Shown here: one piece after another, positions 24,901-39,400 of the stretch | How positions within the stretch are numbered: position 1 is the stretch's first letter | Layout of the letters: the number at the start of each line of letters is the position of its first letter | Origin: Baylisascaris procyonis | Taxonomy: Eukaryota; Nematoda; Chromadorea; Rhabditida; Ascarididae | Assembly (NCBI GenBank): GCA_037389465.1 | Contig: JAZARR010000175.1 | Span: forward strand, 1 to 64,000 | Direction of reading: 5' to 3' | DNA length: 64,000 nucleotides | Position numbers and translations under genes: made by a program | The notes under the pieces: generated by a model | The model's database searches: none | What the model saw: only the letters and a program-made list of their open reading frames with translations | Told to the model about the DNA's origin: nothing

Positions 24901-27762
24901 TAGTTTTCGCGCAGTGTGGCATGATACTTCATTCAATAAAACATTAATTGTATTAAAACATTTATCGCTGTAATACAGTTAGTTAATGAATAGCGAATGT
25001 CACCATTGTGAAAGTACTTGATAAAATGATGGCTCAAGGAAGAAAATGAAATATTTTTCAGCTAGCAATAAATTTCAGCAATCTTGGGCTTCCGAATCGA
25101 TTCCGTATCCTTTTACTTTTCATAATTGGTCTTGTTCGCCATTCTATTTTAGATGAAGAATTAAAGGGACGCCAATCGTATCGTTTATTTGAGCAATGAT
25201 CAATTTAAATCATTTTTGGCAGCCAACAACAAGGACTACAGCACTACTTTTAGAAAAAAAAAAAGAAAGCGTCGTGTGTTAACGATTAGCTGACATTACG
25301 TGCAGTTTTCTCAAAGTGACTATCAGACCATTAGATTGAAGGCACTTGTTGAAAGGATCGTAAAATCATCTATAGTTTATTTTTCTTTCAAGAAAAATGT
25401 GCGAAATTTGATCTACACATTTTACGGTACCGTTGAATGCGAACTGCTCATGCAGGAAGTAAACAATAAAAAAACAGTTTGCGTTCACACGCTCTGGTTA
25501 CCTTATGGCCTATTCAATTTTATCACAATCGCGTTTGCTATTGGTAAATCGAAAATACCGCACAAAAGACATACAAATTCAAACGCAGACATACACATAC
25601 ATACATATATATACACACACATTATATATAGAAATATCATACGCAAAGTTGGAGTGAGCATAGCGTATTCTTTGCGAAAAGCGATCAATAAAGAAAGAGA
25701 TAAGAGCTAAAGTACCATTCTACTGAACTGTTCACTTTGCTTATCATATTGCATTTAACGGATTTGGGCATCTTTTATATGTTTGGTGGGGAATTTTGAT
25801 CCATCAAAATGATAAAAAGCTTCTTATATAATGTCGAGTGTATTTGCTCACTTATATGGCGATTTCGTTCATCGCTATACCGATGGCAATGACGAATACC
25901 GATATCAAATATTCGAATACTGCTATTCCCCATAAACCAATCATTTATTCCGAATAACAATCTCCAACAACACCGTTTTCTATGTTTTTTTCAGATATTT
26001 ATCGACTTGTACAACTTTTTAATATCTTTTACTTTTTTACCTTTTATTGCATTTTGATGCATTTTCATCCATACAATTATATTTGTTTACTGTTTCACTT
26101 AATATTTCATATTGTAGTACATTTAAAGCAAAACACTATACAAATATATGTAATTTTGGTAACTACGAGTTATTCATTTCAATCTATATGAAGAAATTAT
26201 ACACTCGCATGTGGAAAGTATATCATGTTCAAATTCTTGAAATATATGAGAATTTTTACTGTTCGTCCAATCGGATTTATTCACTTCGTCTGTCAAATCA
26301 GCTTGAATTTTCTAAATTTTTATCGTATTTTTTGAGGTCTCAAAATTCAAACATAAAAATCGAACATTTCCGACTGTTCGATTGAATGCAAAGCGATGCA
26401 GAAACGTTCCGCTCATTTCTACGAACCGTCATGAGAATATACGGACCGTTTATTCAATTTCAAGAATGTTTAGTCCGCTTTTTTATTTGATACTAAATCC
26501 AATCGCATTATCTCTATTTTCATCATGCACCTTCCCCCCCCCCCCCCCCACGTTATCAAAAATTCCGCAAAAGTGTATATCAGTCTGTGGATGTATATTC
26601 TAAGATATTAATGTTGCCTGCAAAGCACACTCAGCGAATCGAACATTTCACTTGCTTTAAGCGTAAATTCTATTTATCCATCGCCAACGGAACGTTTGCA
26701 TATTAAAAAAAAGAAAACTAATCACATCCAATACAATACAACAATTACCAATTCATCACGCTACTGAAAACCATAAAATAATGTTGAGTTTTGCGATTAT
26801 TTACATAGTAATCCTTTCAGAACGAATATTTTATTAGCGGATATCACAGATCAAATAGAATTTTTTACTGTTTTGAACATATCACGCAAAACTTTTCACT
26901 CTTTATAACATATTGAACAAAATTTTTCTTACGATTTAGAACGCAGGCATCTTTCTACATTTTACAGAACAAAGATAAAGTTCAGAGAAATGAAGGAAAA
27001 ATTTTTCCAACAAAATCATTGTTGAATGAAACCCTCTACGTCAGTTTTTTTTTTTTTTTTGAAGGAATAAAATTTGGGTGAATGATAGCGAACATTATTC
27101 TCCTAGTTGGGTACGCTTTTAATTTAATGTTTCCTCATCTAATATGGGACATTTATCAGCTTTTTAATAGCAATATAAAGGCTACGAAAATGGTGTTCAA
27201 ACATCGCCTATACGCTTCGATGTAGAATATAATGAATGAAGTCAAGTGAAGTTTACGAAGATAGGTGCATAGTACTTCTACAAATACCATCTACAAATGT
27301 CGATGTCATCGTCGTTGATCACTCAATGCTAACATCTTTAGGGATTGGAAAAATAATAAACTCGAAAAAGTTGGCTAATCAAAGGCGAAACTCACCACTC
27401 TCATTTTTCGGTAAATGAAGGGTTTAAACAATTTCAAATCTCATCAGAAGATGATTACTATACTTACTTGAAGTTACGAAGTTTTAAAGATGCAGCTAGC
27501 CACCTCCTACATAATATATGTTACGCCCCCTGTCCGCATGAAATTACCTAATTTATTTAATAGATATAACTTCACGTTGGCTTTTTTATCTTTGCACATT
27601 TCGTCTAATATGACTCTGATATTCCCGCTCGGCTCGCATCAAGAAAACTGTTTTTAAGTAATTATTGCCTCTTTCAGAACCACCCTTCAAAAAAACATTC
27701 ATTCCATCCCTGGCACTGCCATAAACTTCGTACAAGAGGCCCAGAATCTATAAGTCAGTTGT

Positions 27763-27987
27763 TTGCTCTACATGCGTAGAATCGTTGGTGCACACCGTTC
27801 CAATCCACAAAGTCCAATCACTCCCGATAATTCCAAAACAATTGAAACCAATAGACCTCTATTAATGAAATATACCGAGTGGGAATCCTTCCCCACCACT
27901 CTTCGGAATGCGGCGATCGCGAATCAACTAGCTTTGCAGACGTGCGATTATAGTGACGTTGTACTAGTGCGTATGACGAGTATCTGA
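27763..27987 (+). CDS. Isolated coding-looking ORF, unknown
   Basis: From the internal ATG at 27775 it encodes MRRIVGAHRSNPQSPITPDN, continuing MKYTEWESFPTTLRNAAIAN for about 71 aa with balanced composition in an AT-rich neighbourhood. No splice partners were found; it ends just before a hairpin-family element at 28000. No family is recognised. It may be a small gene, an exon, or a relic. Confidence 0.25.
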   Translation: MLYMRRIVGAHRSNPQSPITPDNSKTIETNRPLLMKYTEWESFPTTLRNAAIANQLALQTCDYSDVVLVRMTSI

Positions 27988-27999
27988 TGAAAGGCATTT

Positions 28000-28016
28000 A
28001 AAGCGCATATTGTGCC
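28000..28016 (+). repeat. Hairpin-family repeat core (AAAGCGCATATTGTGCC)
   Basis: Core followed 25-30 nt later by TTTCTCCACTTGTTTTAAG. The minus-strand copy at 44017-44000 has TTTCCACTTGTTTTTGG at the same distance, so similarity extends well beyond the core. Confidence 0.6.
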
Positions 28017-29964
28017 GGATCTTCTGACATATTTCTCCACTTGTTTTAAGTTTATACGTTTTACTCCAGGATGCCCAAGAAGCCTCCCACACGCTTCACT
28101 TTTCCTGTTATGACAGACAAAGACAAACGTTTTAATATCAATAGAATAGAACAAAAGGAAATACTGCATCGAAATAATCGAATGAAATCACCGAGAAAAT
28201 GCAAGACAAGCTCAAAAACATCTTAAAAATAATATATACAGTGACAAAATAACGTTACAAATTTTAAAAAATTACAACAGAGGCATATTAGCAGCAAAAC
28301 TGTGGGGGCAATTTCAATAATAAATCAAAGTGAGCTGGCTTAAACTACCATATTTACCGTAAGTCTTTCAAAGAAAGTATTCCTTATAAAAGGAAAATAG
28401 CATTGCTAAATACGCCACTCCACATCAAAAGTCGGATTCAGATGGACAAATCGCACTTTCCTGAAAGGAATTTCTGGATCACAACTTTCCACGATGCTCG
28501 AAACGATCGTTTCAAATGAAGATAAGCCTGCTTTTTATTCATATTGCATGAGGTTTATTTTTCAAAACTCGTTTTAATTACAAATTATTTACACTACGAG
28601 ACGCACCTAGCATTTAGAGCATCAACGGCTAGCACAGGTGTAAGGAAAAATTGATAGCACCGATTAGCGCTTATTATGGACCATGGCAGCTTAGAGTACA
28701 GGTTACACTCAAGGAAGTATGCTATTTTTTGAAATTTGACTAATGATATACTTGCAATCCACTCTAATAGAACTGCTAAAATAGTACTGTAAAGATGCAA
28801 ATAAATAGCTCTAGGCCGATAAAAACGAAAATCCTTTCACACTTACGCACTGCACTGATCAGAAGTAAAAATGTGAAGCACCGTCAAAATATTGTTTAAA
28901 AAATTTAGAGAATAACAGGACGACACAACGGTCGCCAAATGTTCTATTACATTAAAAAAACGAAGGTATTGATGCCCTTGTATACGTGATAGTTTGCGGC
29001 ATTGTTTAAAGGCTTACTCCTCCCCCACCTGCCCAATCTCCGAAAAAACATGCACAACGCATCACAGCGATGAGCGCAGTTTATGTGCACACCTAAGGTA
29101 CGTCTACACTATGACGCGCTGCGCAACGTACAATAGCGTAAATATTTATTACAGAATTAGAGTCCCACACTGCCGCAAATAGTTATTTATTACAAAAAGT
29201 TATGTTTTGATGGGGGAATGCTCAGTGAGAATTGAAGCACGATGACTAACAATGCCTTCTGGGACATTTCATTTATACAACATATAAGCACACGTTTTTC
29301 ATATTTTATTACGTTTTACTTAGTTTATTACGCTTATTAAACTTGATTTGTTAACAAAACTTTGTCAAAGCAACATAATCCACAATTTTGTAGCACGAGA
29401 TCTCACTCCGAATAAATCTTCAGCAAGAAAAATTCTTGCTGAAAAATCATGATATCTTCAGCCAGAAAAAAAAAAGAAAACAAAATTGAATACTTGTAAA
29501 CACAAGCACTGTAATTACAAGGACTTTAAATATTGCCGTTGAAGTGACTTATTTATAAAATCAAAATGTTATATTACCTCCTAGCCCCCCCCCCCCAGCT
29601 TCCTCCTCCTCCAACCATCCTTTATATCTCATATTAATAAACCCTTCGCAAATAAGCGTTGATTCAAGATGGATTTCTTCGTCCTGTCTATCGCAATTCT
29701 TTCGAAATTTCACATCATTATCACATAAGTTATTCCCATATATCGACAACGCACTCAACAATACCGATAATTATAAATATTCCTAGAAGGAAAATATTGT
29801 TGAGCGAAAGGCTGTTGCTGAGTAACAATCTGTCCATTCATGTGGTACCTGAAACTGATAGATATTATATGACCTCAGAGGAATAACGAGCCCAATTAAG
29901 AGGAAATGAATCGCAAACCCCGTTGAGAACTTGGTGTTCTCGAGTAAATATAAAACGTGCTTTC

Positions 29965-29980
29965 ATTTGCATATGCAAAT
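29965..29980. repeat. 16-bp perfect palindrome ATTTGCATATGCAAAT
   Basis: Two overlapping octamer-type POU sites (ATTTGCAT) in opposite orientation. The same 16 bp lie inside the 18-bp palindrome at 50216-50233. Confidence 0.95.
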
Positions 29981-30012
29981 ATAAAAAACTATAAACGAAA
30001 AAAACAACAATT

Positions 30013-30041
30013 AAGCCCCCACATTTAGAATGTGGGGGCTT
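30013..30041. repeat. GC-rich hairpin, 13-bp perfect stem, 3-nt loop
   Basis: AAGCCCCCACATT, TAG, AATGTGGGGGCTT. A further AAGCCCCC follows at 30047-30054. It lies about 460 bp downstream of the stop of gene 3 (minus) and is much more GC-rich than its surroundings. Confidence 0.9.
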
Positions 30042-30499
30042 CCTCCAAGCCCCCAAACAAAAGTGACCCCACACAAACTTGCTTCAAATAAGAACAAACG
30101 GCGAAGCAAAATGAGGGAAAAAAACAAACATTGCCATCTGATGGTTCATCGTCTGGCTCATACGCATCGGATAAGAGTAGTCAGGTGTGGGCATGCTGAA
30201 AATAGGAATCCTATTCGATCATAACGACAATAATAGCATTAATAGTAATAAAAAAACGATGTTCATAAATATGCCGGGAAGCACAAATTCACTGGAATCA
30301 ATCACTTGAAAGGCTTAAAAATCTCTTCTCATAAGAAAATCCAATTGTCCTTGTTAAGCATCCTCCTCTGAAAGTTTTCGTTAAAAATACCGTTATAAAC
30401 TTTAAAGTGGTTTGAAAAAAAACATGAGTTTACATCACAGTGAATCAATGAGCGCGTCAGTTATTGAGAAAAGCTCAACATCGATATTTTATATAAGAA

Positions 30500-30860
30500 T
30501 CACCCTTGAACGTTGGATTGCTGTGGATGTATCTGATAGGTAGCGAACATCTGCTGGTTCGGTATCGCAACGTTTTGCATTTGCCGGTTTGCTGAAGAAG
30601 CATTTCGTCCAAAATTTATTTATTGTTGAATGATTCAAATAAAAAGTGTGCAGTTGATAAGCATCGCATATAATGTAGGATTGCATTCTTTTCAAACATT
30701 CCCAATGCAAATCTATGACATGACAGTGTTTTGCGTTTATTTAATAAATCATCGATTCCATACGGCTATCTAAGCTCAGTTATTTTGAGGATTGTTTATA
30801 TTTCATTTATATGCTCTTGTTAGGCGTACTATGGGCATATCGTTCTTAAATTAATGTTTA

Positions 30861-30951
<91 letters not shown>

Positions 30952-33900
30952 GAGAAATGAAAGTTGTGAAGTAAAGTTAGAATATTTGGTGAGTATTAAA
31001 ATATCACAACTACCATTTTATTGTGAATGACTAGCTATATCATTTTTTTACAGTTGAGTTATAGATATATAAATGCCCAAAAATTGCGTTCTATACCAGC
31101 CAAATCACAAAGAGACACTCCCCTGTGGAAGATTTGTAAGAATGACTGAGTGAGTCAAAAATATTAGCGCATTGAAAGCAATTTGCCGAGTGCATGTAAT
31201 GCAACCAGTCGCTATCGTGTCAGCTTTCCTTATATGCTTGTTCCATTATTCACCACGCAGAAAATACTTCAAAGTCTTGGCAGTAATCTTTTTAGTGAAT
31301 AGTTTCTATATAAGTTAGTTCTAAGAAAATCAGCAATAAGAGATATGAATACGATAAATTGAATACTTGTGATAGTGAAAATAGCTTTGAAAAGACATAG
31401 AACCCATACATTGTGGATAGGGAACATGAGGTGAGGCATACGACTGTTCATCTTGCACTGCTTGCTTCAACTGCAAATTAGCGTAGTCAACAGCACTTGA
31501 TGATGCAAATCTTGGTGCAAAAACGACTCGCTTCTCCACATTTGTTGATAAATCCTCAACGCTTTGCCGCATACGTGACAGAGCATTCGAATCGCTCATA
31601 TGTTGTGCAGGAGAATTCTACAAAATGTCGGATTGTTTTCCTTAATGACATAAAATTAAAATATCCTCTTCCCCGAGATACCCCAAAAAAAATTGGGAGT
31701 GAGAGGGACATTTTGGAACAATGAGATAGAACCAAGGAAATTTTACAAAATATAACGACTACTCACAGATGAAGATATATTTTTGAACTTTTTTCAATGC
31801 TTAATTCATTCCGGGATGGTCCCACTGAGCATGCCTTCTCCCTCATAGCGTCAACGTTTATCACTAACACTCGTTGATGAAATGTGTTTTGTTTTATCAC
31901 TGTTCTATATTTTTATCACTAACAGATAGCGAAATATCTCATTTATCACGGTAATACGTTCTTTGCAAAACATAAATAAGCATCAGAAGGAAGCAAGAGA
32001 GCACAGTAAAGGCAACCTCTTAAATATTATATAAATAACTATTGTTAGACTAGCCTCTATTGTTAGAAGTGATAAATGGAAAAAAGCGAACCATGCAAGG
32101 GTAGATATATCGTTGTTGTGTATGAGGCATTTGAATTTGTTGATTTGATAGCATCATTTGATGTTGTTGCTGTCTTCGATCACAATGCGATTGTCTCAAC
32201 ACATCGACCGGATATGAACTGTTGGGATATGGCACCCTCGGTGATTGTTGTCCTGATGCGGCACAACTCGGTGGAAATGCGGAAGTGGATTGCATTTGTG
32301 AATAACAACAACTATTCGAGGACGTTGATGGAGTACTGCTATCCAATGGTGCACCTAATGGTTCGCCGCAGAAAACTTCTGTTGATGCACCTGAAATCTT
32401 ATAATTGAATGTGCATAGAATAACGCTTAACACTATTGTGATTTGAACAGTACTTTACTCCAACATAAAAGCATCCTTTTAATATTAACACTTTTCAATA
32501 AGTTCCTGAACGAGTACTCTTTAAAATTCTTTTGACTGTAATTAACACCAAATTATTGCTGGAATTTTCTTTTTGTTTGTTACCAAAATTGGTTCACTGT
32601 TATATGTTGCTGCGTACTTATGGAAGCGATTAACTGCTGCATTGAATACATTTCAAAAGCCTCGAAACTGCGGTGTATTTTAGATGGGGAAAGGCGAGAA
32701 AGGAGAAAGAAAAAATTTCGACGAGTTGCATTTTGTTGCATCTCGTTTGGAAAATAAATTAAATTCTCCCATATGTAGCACGTTCCGCAATGGATACCGG
32801 GCAAAATAAAAATGACTTATTTTTTGTTAGAAGAACAACTTTTTCAAAGCAGTTTCATTCAACACCCTTCTATGTGAAAGGTTAAAGTGTTTATTAGTAC
32901 TTAGTAGTTACGCGTTATCGATTCTTGTAAATTAAGGAAAACTTCATTACAGCTCAGTAAGTCGTAACAGATGGCCCGAAATTCCCAGGTGAACGGTAAG
33001 CAGTAATCTGATATTTCAAAGATAAGGAACTTTTCGGTGCAAAAGTAAATGCATAAAGATGGTTATCCACTTAATCATTGCAGAATTTCACCACTGGTAT
33101 AATGGTATTTCAGCAGTCCTTATCTGCTTCATAGTTTTGCACAACTATATCACTTAAGTGCATCCGCAGTTGGCCGAACTATGAGATTTTAAGGAATTCA
33201 ATTATTTACCGTTTGATGAGATGTTGCGCATAGACGTCGATGGATCTGCACGCGCATTGCATACCGAACTCGACATGTCCCCGACCGCCGATTGGATTGA
33301 CGTTGGTCCCATTGCTCCATTTGGAGTACCACTCCCTAATGAAGAAGGAGAGACAATCTGAAAATTTGGCCCTCAACTTAATGTAGTACCTATCGCCTCC
33401 ATTATAAGACAAACTGAATATGATTATTAACAATAAATACTCAATTAAAAATCACTAATTAACAACAATAAGTCATAAGAATCGTATTTACAATAGAAAC
33501 GACAGAACATTTATGAATAACATAAAAAAGATGCTGATGTATAGGTGTATTCAAAAGGGAACTGTTTAAACAACTTTAGCGTCACCAATTAAGCGACGCA
33601 ATATAAGCGAAGCACTATTCACTTTATCATTTCAAATGAAACAACAATCTATTTTCAAATCACAAAAAACGATTGCATACCGAATTTGAATTCACCGAAG
33701 CGATCGAATGATTCATAGGTGAGTGAGTGAGTTCAGATGGTACACTCTGAGTTGATGTTGACGGTTGTTCGTCATGTTCTGAATGACCAGCAAGTACGCC
33801 ATCCAGACATCCATCTCCCAGATCATTTAGTGGGTTACCCTGAATCAAGTCGATATTTCAGGATATTAATAGCTGAAAAGTGATGCATATATTGCAGAGG

Positions 33901-36332
33901 CGATTATTTGCTTCCATGCAACTGCTCATCGCTTATGCTTCATGCTTACAAATATTTAAAATATTTTACTTCAAATTAAAATTGCATTAATAATTAATAT
34001 CACTATGTATATCATAAGCATGCAAATATACACTGCAGTTGAAAAGTTTTACTCGAATAAACAAAATCAGCCATCGTAAAATATGTTCCCAAAAAACCCC
34101 ACCATATTCATCTATATATCTCTCCTTTCAAACAAGACGGGAACAAACCAACAGCTCTAACATGAAAAACTTGTTATATGTTTAAGTGACCTTTGCATTT
34201 GACTGCATCTTCGTTTTTTTTATTGGTAGTTCCCTCCCTTCCTCATTAGTTGATTTGCTGAGAATTAGTTTCAAATAATATCATTACTTTCGCTTGATTA
34301 ATTTAACACATAATACAATATACGCATCAGCAATATGCCTTTAAAACATCGTCAATAGCACAAACCGGTCCAAATTGATCCATGAGATTTTTCATTTGTG
34401 AGTCGGCAAGTTCTGGAATCGCAGTTTCATTTTGTACCTCACCAATGCCTTCCGGCGATGTTATAGTACTCGGAGGCAATGAATCCGAGGAGCATCCTCC
34501 TATTATCGGCTTTATATCATTAGCACTCGATGAACGATCCATGCTTAGGCCTTGCAACGAGCAGGCACTTGGTGATGACGATACACTTATGTCCATCTGA
34601 AATTTTATCAATAAAATACTCGCAATACAATGACCATATTGCAAAAGATATGAAGTTTGTGGATTCTAAGCGCATATCAGTGAGTGCAATGTGTCGGCTT
34701 CCCCTATTTTATTGTTCAGCTTACGAGGACAAGACGGAGTGAGGTGGATTCATCATATGCCAAAAAAATACCCATTATAATATCTTTGTGCTTAGCGATC
34801 TCTTACCATGCTGTTTGTGAAGACCTACTCGTTACTTCTAATGCCCTTGACATATGACTGTAACAGTATCCTGCACCCTTAATGCTCAGATTTGACAAGC
34901 AAAGCCTTAGCTCATAATCTTTCCAGAATACAGAATAAATTCCATATAAAGTTTTACATGACCAAACGACCTTATTATGAACTACCTTTTTAATATCCCA
35001 CCCAGTTTGGTTTACTATCCTGACTTAAACGGTAATAGCTTGCACCTTGCTACTTGTCGGCCATAAAGGGTCGGGTTGCTTCAGGGAGTTGAGTGGCCAG
35101 GAGAAATTTTAAATCACAACTTGGTGGGGTGCTACTTTGCAACCTATTGCCGTTTGCAGAGAAAATGTTAAATCTACTCTTCTTTTGAACCAACAATCAA
35201 AATTTGCTTTACTTCTGCAAACTTTCCTACTTGAATGCTATCCCAGCTGATAATTTAAACATTCGGCCGCAGTTATGCTCAACAGTTTATAGAAGACAAC
35301 TTACAGACGAATAGGGATGTAGGTGCTTCAGGCAATAAAGGTGCTAAGGAAGCATAATGGGAAGGGGACAGAAGCAGCTGAAGCGGATTATATAACACTT
35401 CGCCCATTATCTTATAACAAGAAGTTCGAAATGATCTGCTCTGAGACTGCAATCAATGCGTCTGCGAAGTAAATCTGTCTTCAAAAAGCTGTATTATTCA
35501 TCGATTTCCCACCAAGTGAAATTCTCTGACAATCAAAAAATGCTTGTGTTCTATTCTCAAGCAAACAACATCCAACTTTTTGACATGTCTTTCATGAGTG
35601 AGCAAGACAATGAAACTGAATATTTTGGCTCAAAACTTTTATAAACATGTCTCTAACAGAGATTACTCTCGTACTTGTATTCGTGGCTGCGTGTCTCTGT
35701 GATTACATTAAACACGATTCCTTATTCGCATATACTAAGTCAACATACCACATTTCATAAGTCTGCATTGGCTGAAGGACAGGGTCACGGTAAGGGTTTG
35801 ATAATTGTCAAAGACCAAATGAAAACCACCGGGAAGTGCGTGTAGCCTAGAAAACTGAAATTTAAGTCGATTTGAACGCTATAAGCAAGAAGTTGCATAC
35901 GGGAATTAAAAAAAGGATCTTGAAAGTGAAATAATAAATTCAAAAACAAACACTCTGGCAGGGGATGCTCATCGATGATTCTGGATAAACGATGCTACGT
36001 TGTGACTGTTGTTGCTGTGACATCATTTCATTTGATGATGTCAATTCGGCATGAATATGTGGTGTACTGAATGCTCGTTGCATATGCGTAGCAGGGGGTA
36101 AAACACCCATTGGAGAACAAAGTGAAGCCTGCTGTGACCAACCTTGCATTTGCTCGAATTGCCGCTTCCGATTCTGAAATTGAATTTTTGGAATTTTTCA
36201 AGAAGAAAAACGAGAAGAATTTCCAAGAAGAATTATTCTTGGAACCGATATTTTCTATTTTACTGATTCGTGTTGCTTCTAACAAAAAACCGACTCTGCA
36301 TTCCCCTCCTCTCTTCCTCGCTCCCTCCCTCC

Positions 36333-36414
<82 letters not shown>

Positions 36415-39400
36415 CAATTCATGAATAAATGTGGGATTAAAGGCAATGCATTTAAAAAACTATGAGTGTATGGCTAATTTCGCAAAAGAATTATTAATGG
36501 TTACTGCGATTTATCAACGGGGAGATTAGTTTGATGAAAAGTGAGAAATGCGAAAGGAGAGGTGAAAAATATGAACTGTTATTTTTCCACTATTCGAAAA
36601 CATTTTCGATGAAATTATTAACGGATCCGTGTCCTTGGCAATTTTCATTTCGCCGACTGTAATGATGTTTCGCCAACTTCTCGAATTAACCTTCAATTTC
36701 GAGGTCATTTACATTTTCAGATGAGTTAAAACTTAGTTAAAAACTATTTTTTAAAAGCTAAAAACTTGTAATTCACCACCCCCAGATCGCCACTTCATAA
36801 AACTCACGATATCAATTTGCCATTCGACTGCCAATAAATCACAAAAAATGATTCGCGGCATTCAATCATCTCTTAAATTCAAAAAAACCATAAATTATGT
36901 TATGTCTAAAATGTTAAACAAAATATAGTTAATTCTAGTCAGTATGTAATAACTAAAGTACTAGCACTATTTTTAAAAACAGACATATTGATCCCACACC
37001 TATGAATTTTTAACAACCATATTCAATGAGTCGTTATTCTCGTTTAATTAGCTTATATTAAAGTCGACAATCCGTACATGAGCTCTCGTAGCAGTTGAAG
37101 TGGGTGTATTCGTCAGTAATGCAACCGCAGCACCAGGTGCAGGTGCAAAACGAGTATAACCATGTGGCATCATCGATGTTCGTTGGTTTGAATTCATAAT
37201 TGGATGCATAACCGAACCATTCACTTCTCGGCTTTTTGCTTGTTGCTCTGCATGTTGCTTCATTGCGCTCTCCATATATCTGCAGTACAAGTACACAAGT
37301 ATATTTTAAACATCGATAAGAGTACCTCAGGCTAAAATGCTTACAGATAAATGCATCACCACTCGATGAAACGCTATTTTTTGTATTTCTCTTTTCCGCA
37401 ATTAAAAGAAACTTTATTTGAGGGCAAAAGAAACTATTGCGCAATAAGAAAATAGATGAAACTGTATTTCTCAACGCGCAATATACACTGATTGTATTCT
37501 TTCCCTTCAATGAACTAAAAAACGACAAGATGCGTTCTTATTGCATAATTATGAAGCACCTTCATTAGCGACAAATTTTATTTTAACACGGCATCGCATG
37601 GTAAACTTTTTATTAACAGAAAAAAGCTGCAGAGGTAAAGATTTTTTCATTGGTGGGATGATAAATAGATAGCTGAAAGACTATTCTACTTGTAAAAGAT
37701 ATCCTCTCCATTCTTTCCGATGAAAATAATTTATAGCTGAATGATTTTCAAATTTTTTTTTTCATAAAATCGATGATGAAATATGTAAAAACGCTCTAAC
37801 AGGCACTAGAAAATTATTTATAGCTCTATTCAAGTTAAAAAAAAAAATTCGCCAATTAATTTTCCTCCACAATCGGATTCTTCGCAATGTGAAGATAGCC
37901 GAATAATTACTTGACTTTTTTATAATAAGTAAAATTCTTTTATCAACGAGTAAAAAACGATAGAAGTAGCTCTCATAATGTTTAAAATCTAATTTGAACA
38001 AAACACATCGTGAATTTTCCCACTAATAGTGCTTATTCCAAAAAAAAAAAAAAAAACCAGAATATGAATGCACTGAAGTGCAGTAGTAAACTATTAATAT
38101 GAATGAAATCGTAAGAAAATATCAAAAGCGCTTCATGTGCTTTTTCGAATTGCATCATTTGTATAAGTACTTGTGGTCATCAGATGGCAGCAAGTCAAGA
38201 ATTACTAAAACTTCAGTTAGCAAATTTCGTGGACGCAAGTTGCACCATAGATTAACTCTCAAGTGAAATCCATTAATTATGAAATTGAAATGGTAGAAAA
38301 GGCAATAAAATGAGCTTTAAAACTTGCGTGCATCCTACAATTCTCGACTCGCATTTCATAACTAGATGGATTGGGAAAGTTTTTTTGTTCAGCAGTCAGG
38401 TCAATAGAAATATGAACATATATTTTACACATCGCTTGGAATTCACAATTCTAGTTTATTTAATCAACGTGCTTGGAAAAGCGCATATCGTGCCAGCTTT
38501 TTTGGTGCGCTTTTCAATTTTTTGAAGCAATAAAAGACACTAAATGTCTTCGTCAATTTTTTCATGAAAGTCACGTCAATTAAAGGCCGACTGTTTGAAA
38601 ACACATAAAATAGGAGCGACATCGAGATTGGTGAAAGAAGAAAATAAAATATTCGCAATGTTATCATGTCTAGCATTGATAAGAAACCATGCAAAAGAGT
38701 TTTGCGGTCTTTACAGTACATCAACGAGTCTAGTGGCCCCCCTCAGCGGTCCACACCGGACGAACAGGTCCTGTCTTCAAGGGTCTTCGATTTTCCTCAA
38801 AGAAAGGAAGAGTTTTATACTTAAGCTGTCTTTTATTTGTTTCCCTCCAACGCATCACTTCCGTTTTCCAATATTATATAATGAGTTATTTCGAAGTTAA
38901 TGAAAGTTGATTTTCTAATGGATTGATGGAAAGATGTTTCACGCTTCCACATGCAAAATAAGAGTTATTGATCTAAAATTACATAACCCAAAATCAATAC
39001 AAGCTTCTGGATCTATCAACAATTCGTCGTATAAATTAGAAAACGAGTAAAAAATTAGAAATGACAACCTCCTATGGTATTTTTGTTGGTCCTCTCTTTC
39101 TCGCTTGATAAGAGCAGGTCTAGCAGCATCCTGACGTTGTTTGGCTCGTTCAGCAACCACCTTCATCTTCTCAAGTGAACCGGCAAAACGTGCCCTCAAC
39201 TCCAATGATGCTGCACTCAGTGTCTCCCCATCGCATGTCATCCTTTATAAACATTTATTTAATGATGTTAAAATCAAGTATTAATTAACGATTTCTACCA
39301 TTTGCAAATTACGGACCATCCTTAAGCAGAAATCAGCCAGATGCCTTAAGGATTCATGCAGAGAATTTTGTAGCTTCAAATGATAGGGATCTCATAGCCA

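Larger units (their letters stand above)
21005..30499. other. Intergenic region between GNPDA and gene 3
   Basis: About 9.5 kb of mostly non-coding AT-rich DNA. It contains a dispersed-repeat copy (21300-21540), a degenerate minisatellite (21706-21915), a 16-C run (26534-26549), a 12-C run (29585-29596), one member of the GCGCATATYGTGCC hairpin family (28000-28016), a 16-bp palindrome (29965-29980), a strong GC hairpin (30013-30041) and an isolated coding-looking frame at 27763-27987. The 136-codon frame at 25300-25710 lacks an early ATG and has no splice partners. Confidence 0.5.

Noticed and set aside
25300..25710. 136-codon plus open frame
   Set aside because: No ATG until deep inside, Ile/His/Tyr-rich over an ACATACATA-type simple tract, no splice partners; most likely chance.
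32076..32408. 110-codon plus ORF
   Set aside because: Antisense shadow of gene 3 exon 8.
37058..37528. 156-codon minus ORF, the longest by count
   Set aside because: It overlaps gene 3 exon 3 in a different frame; the exon reads YMESAMKQHAEQQ in the correct frame with good splice sites.
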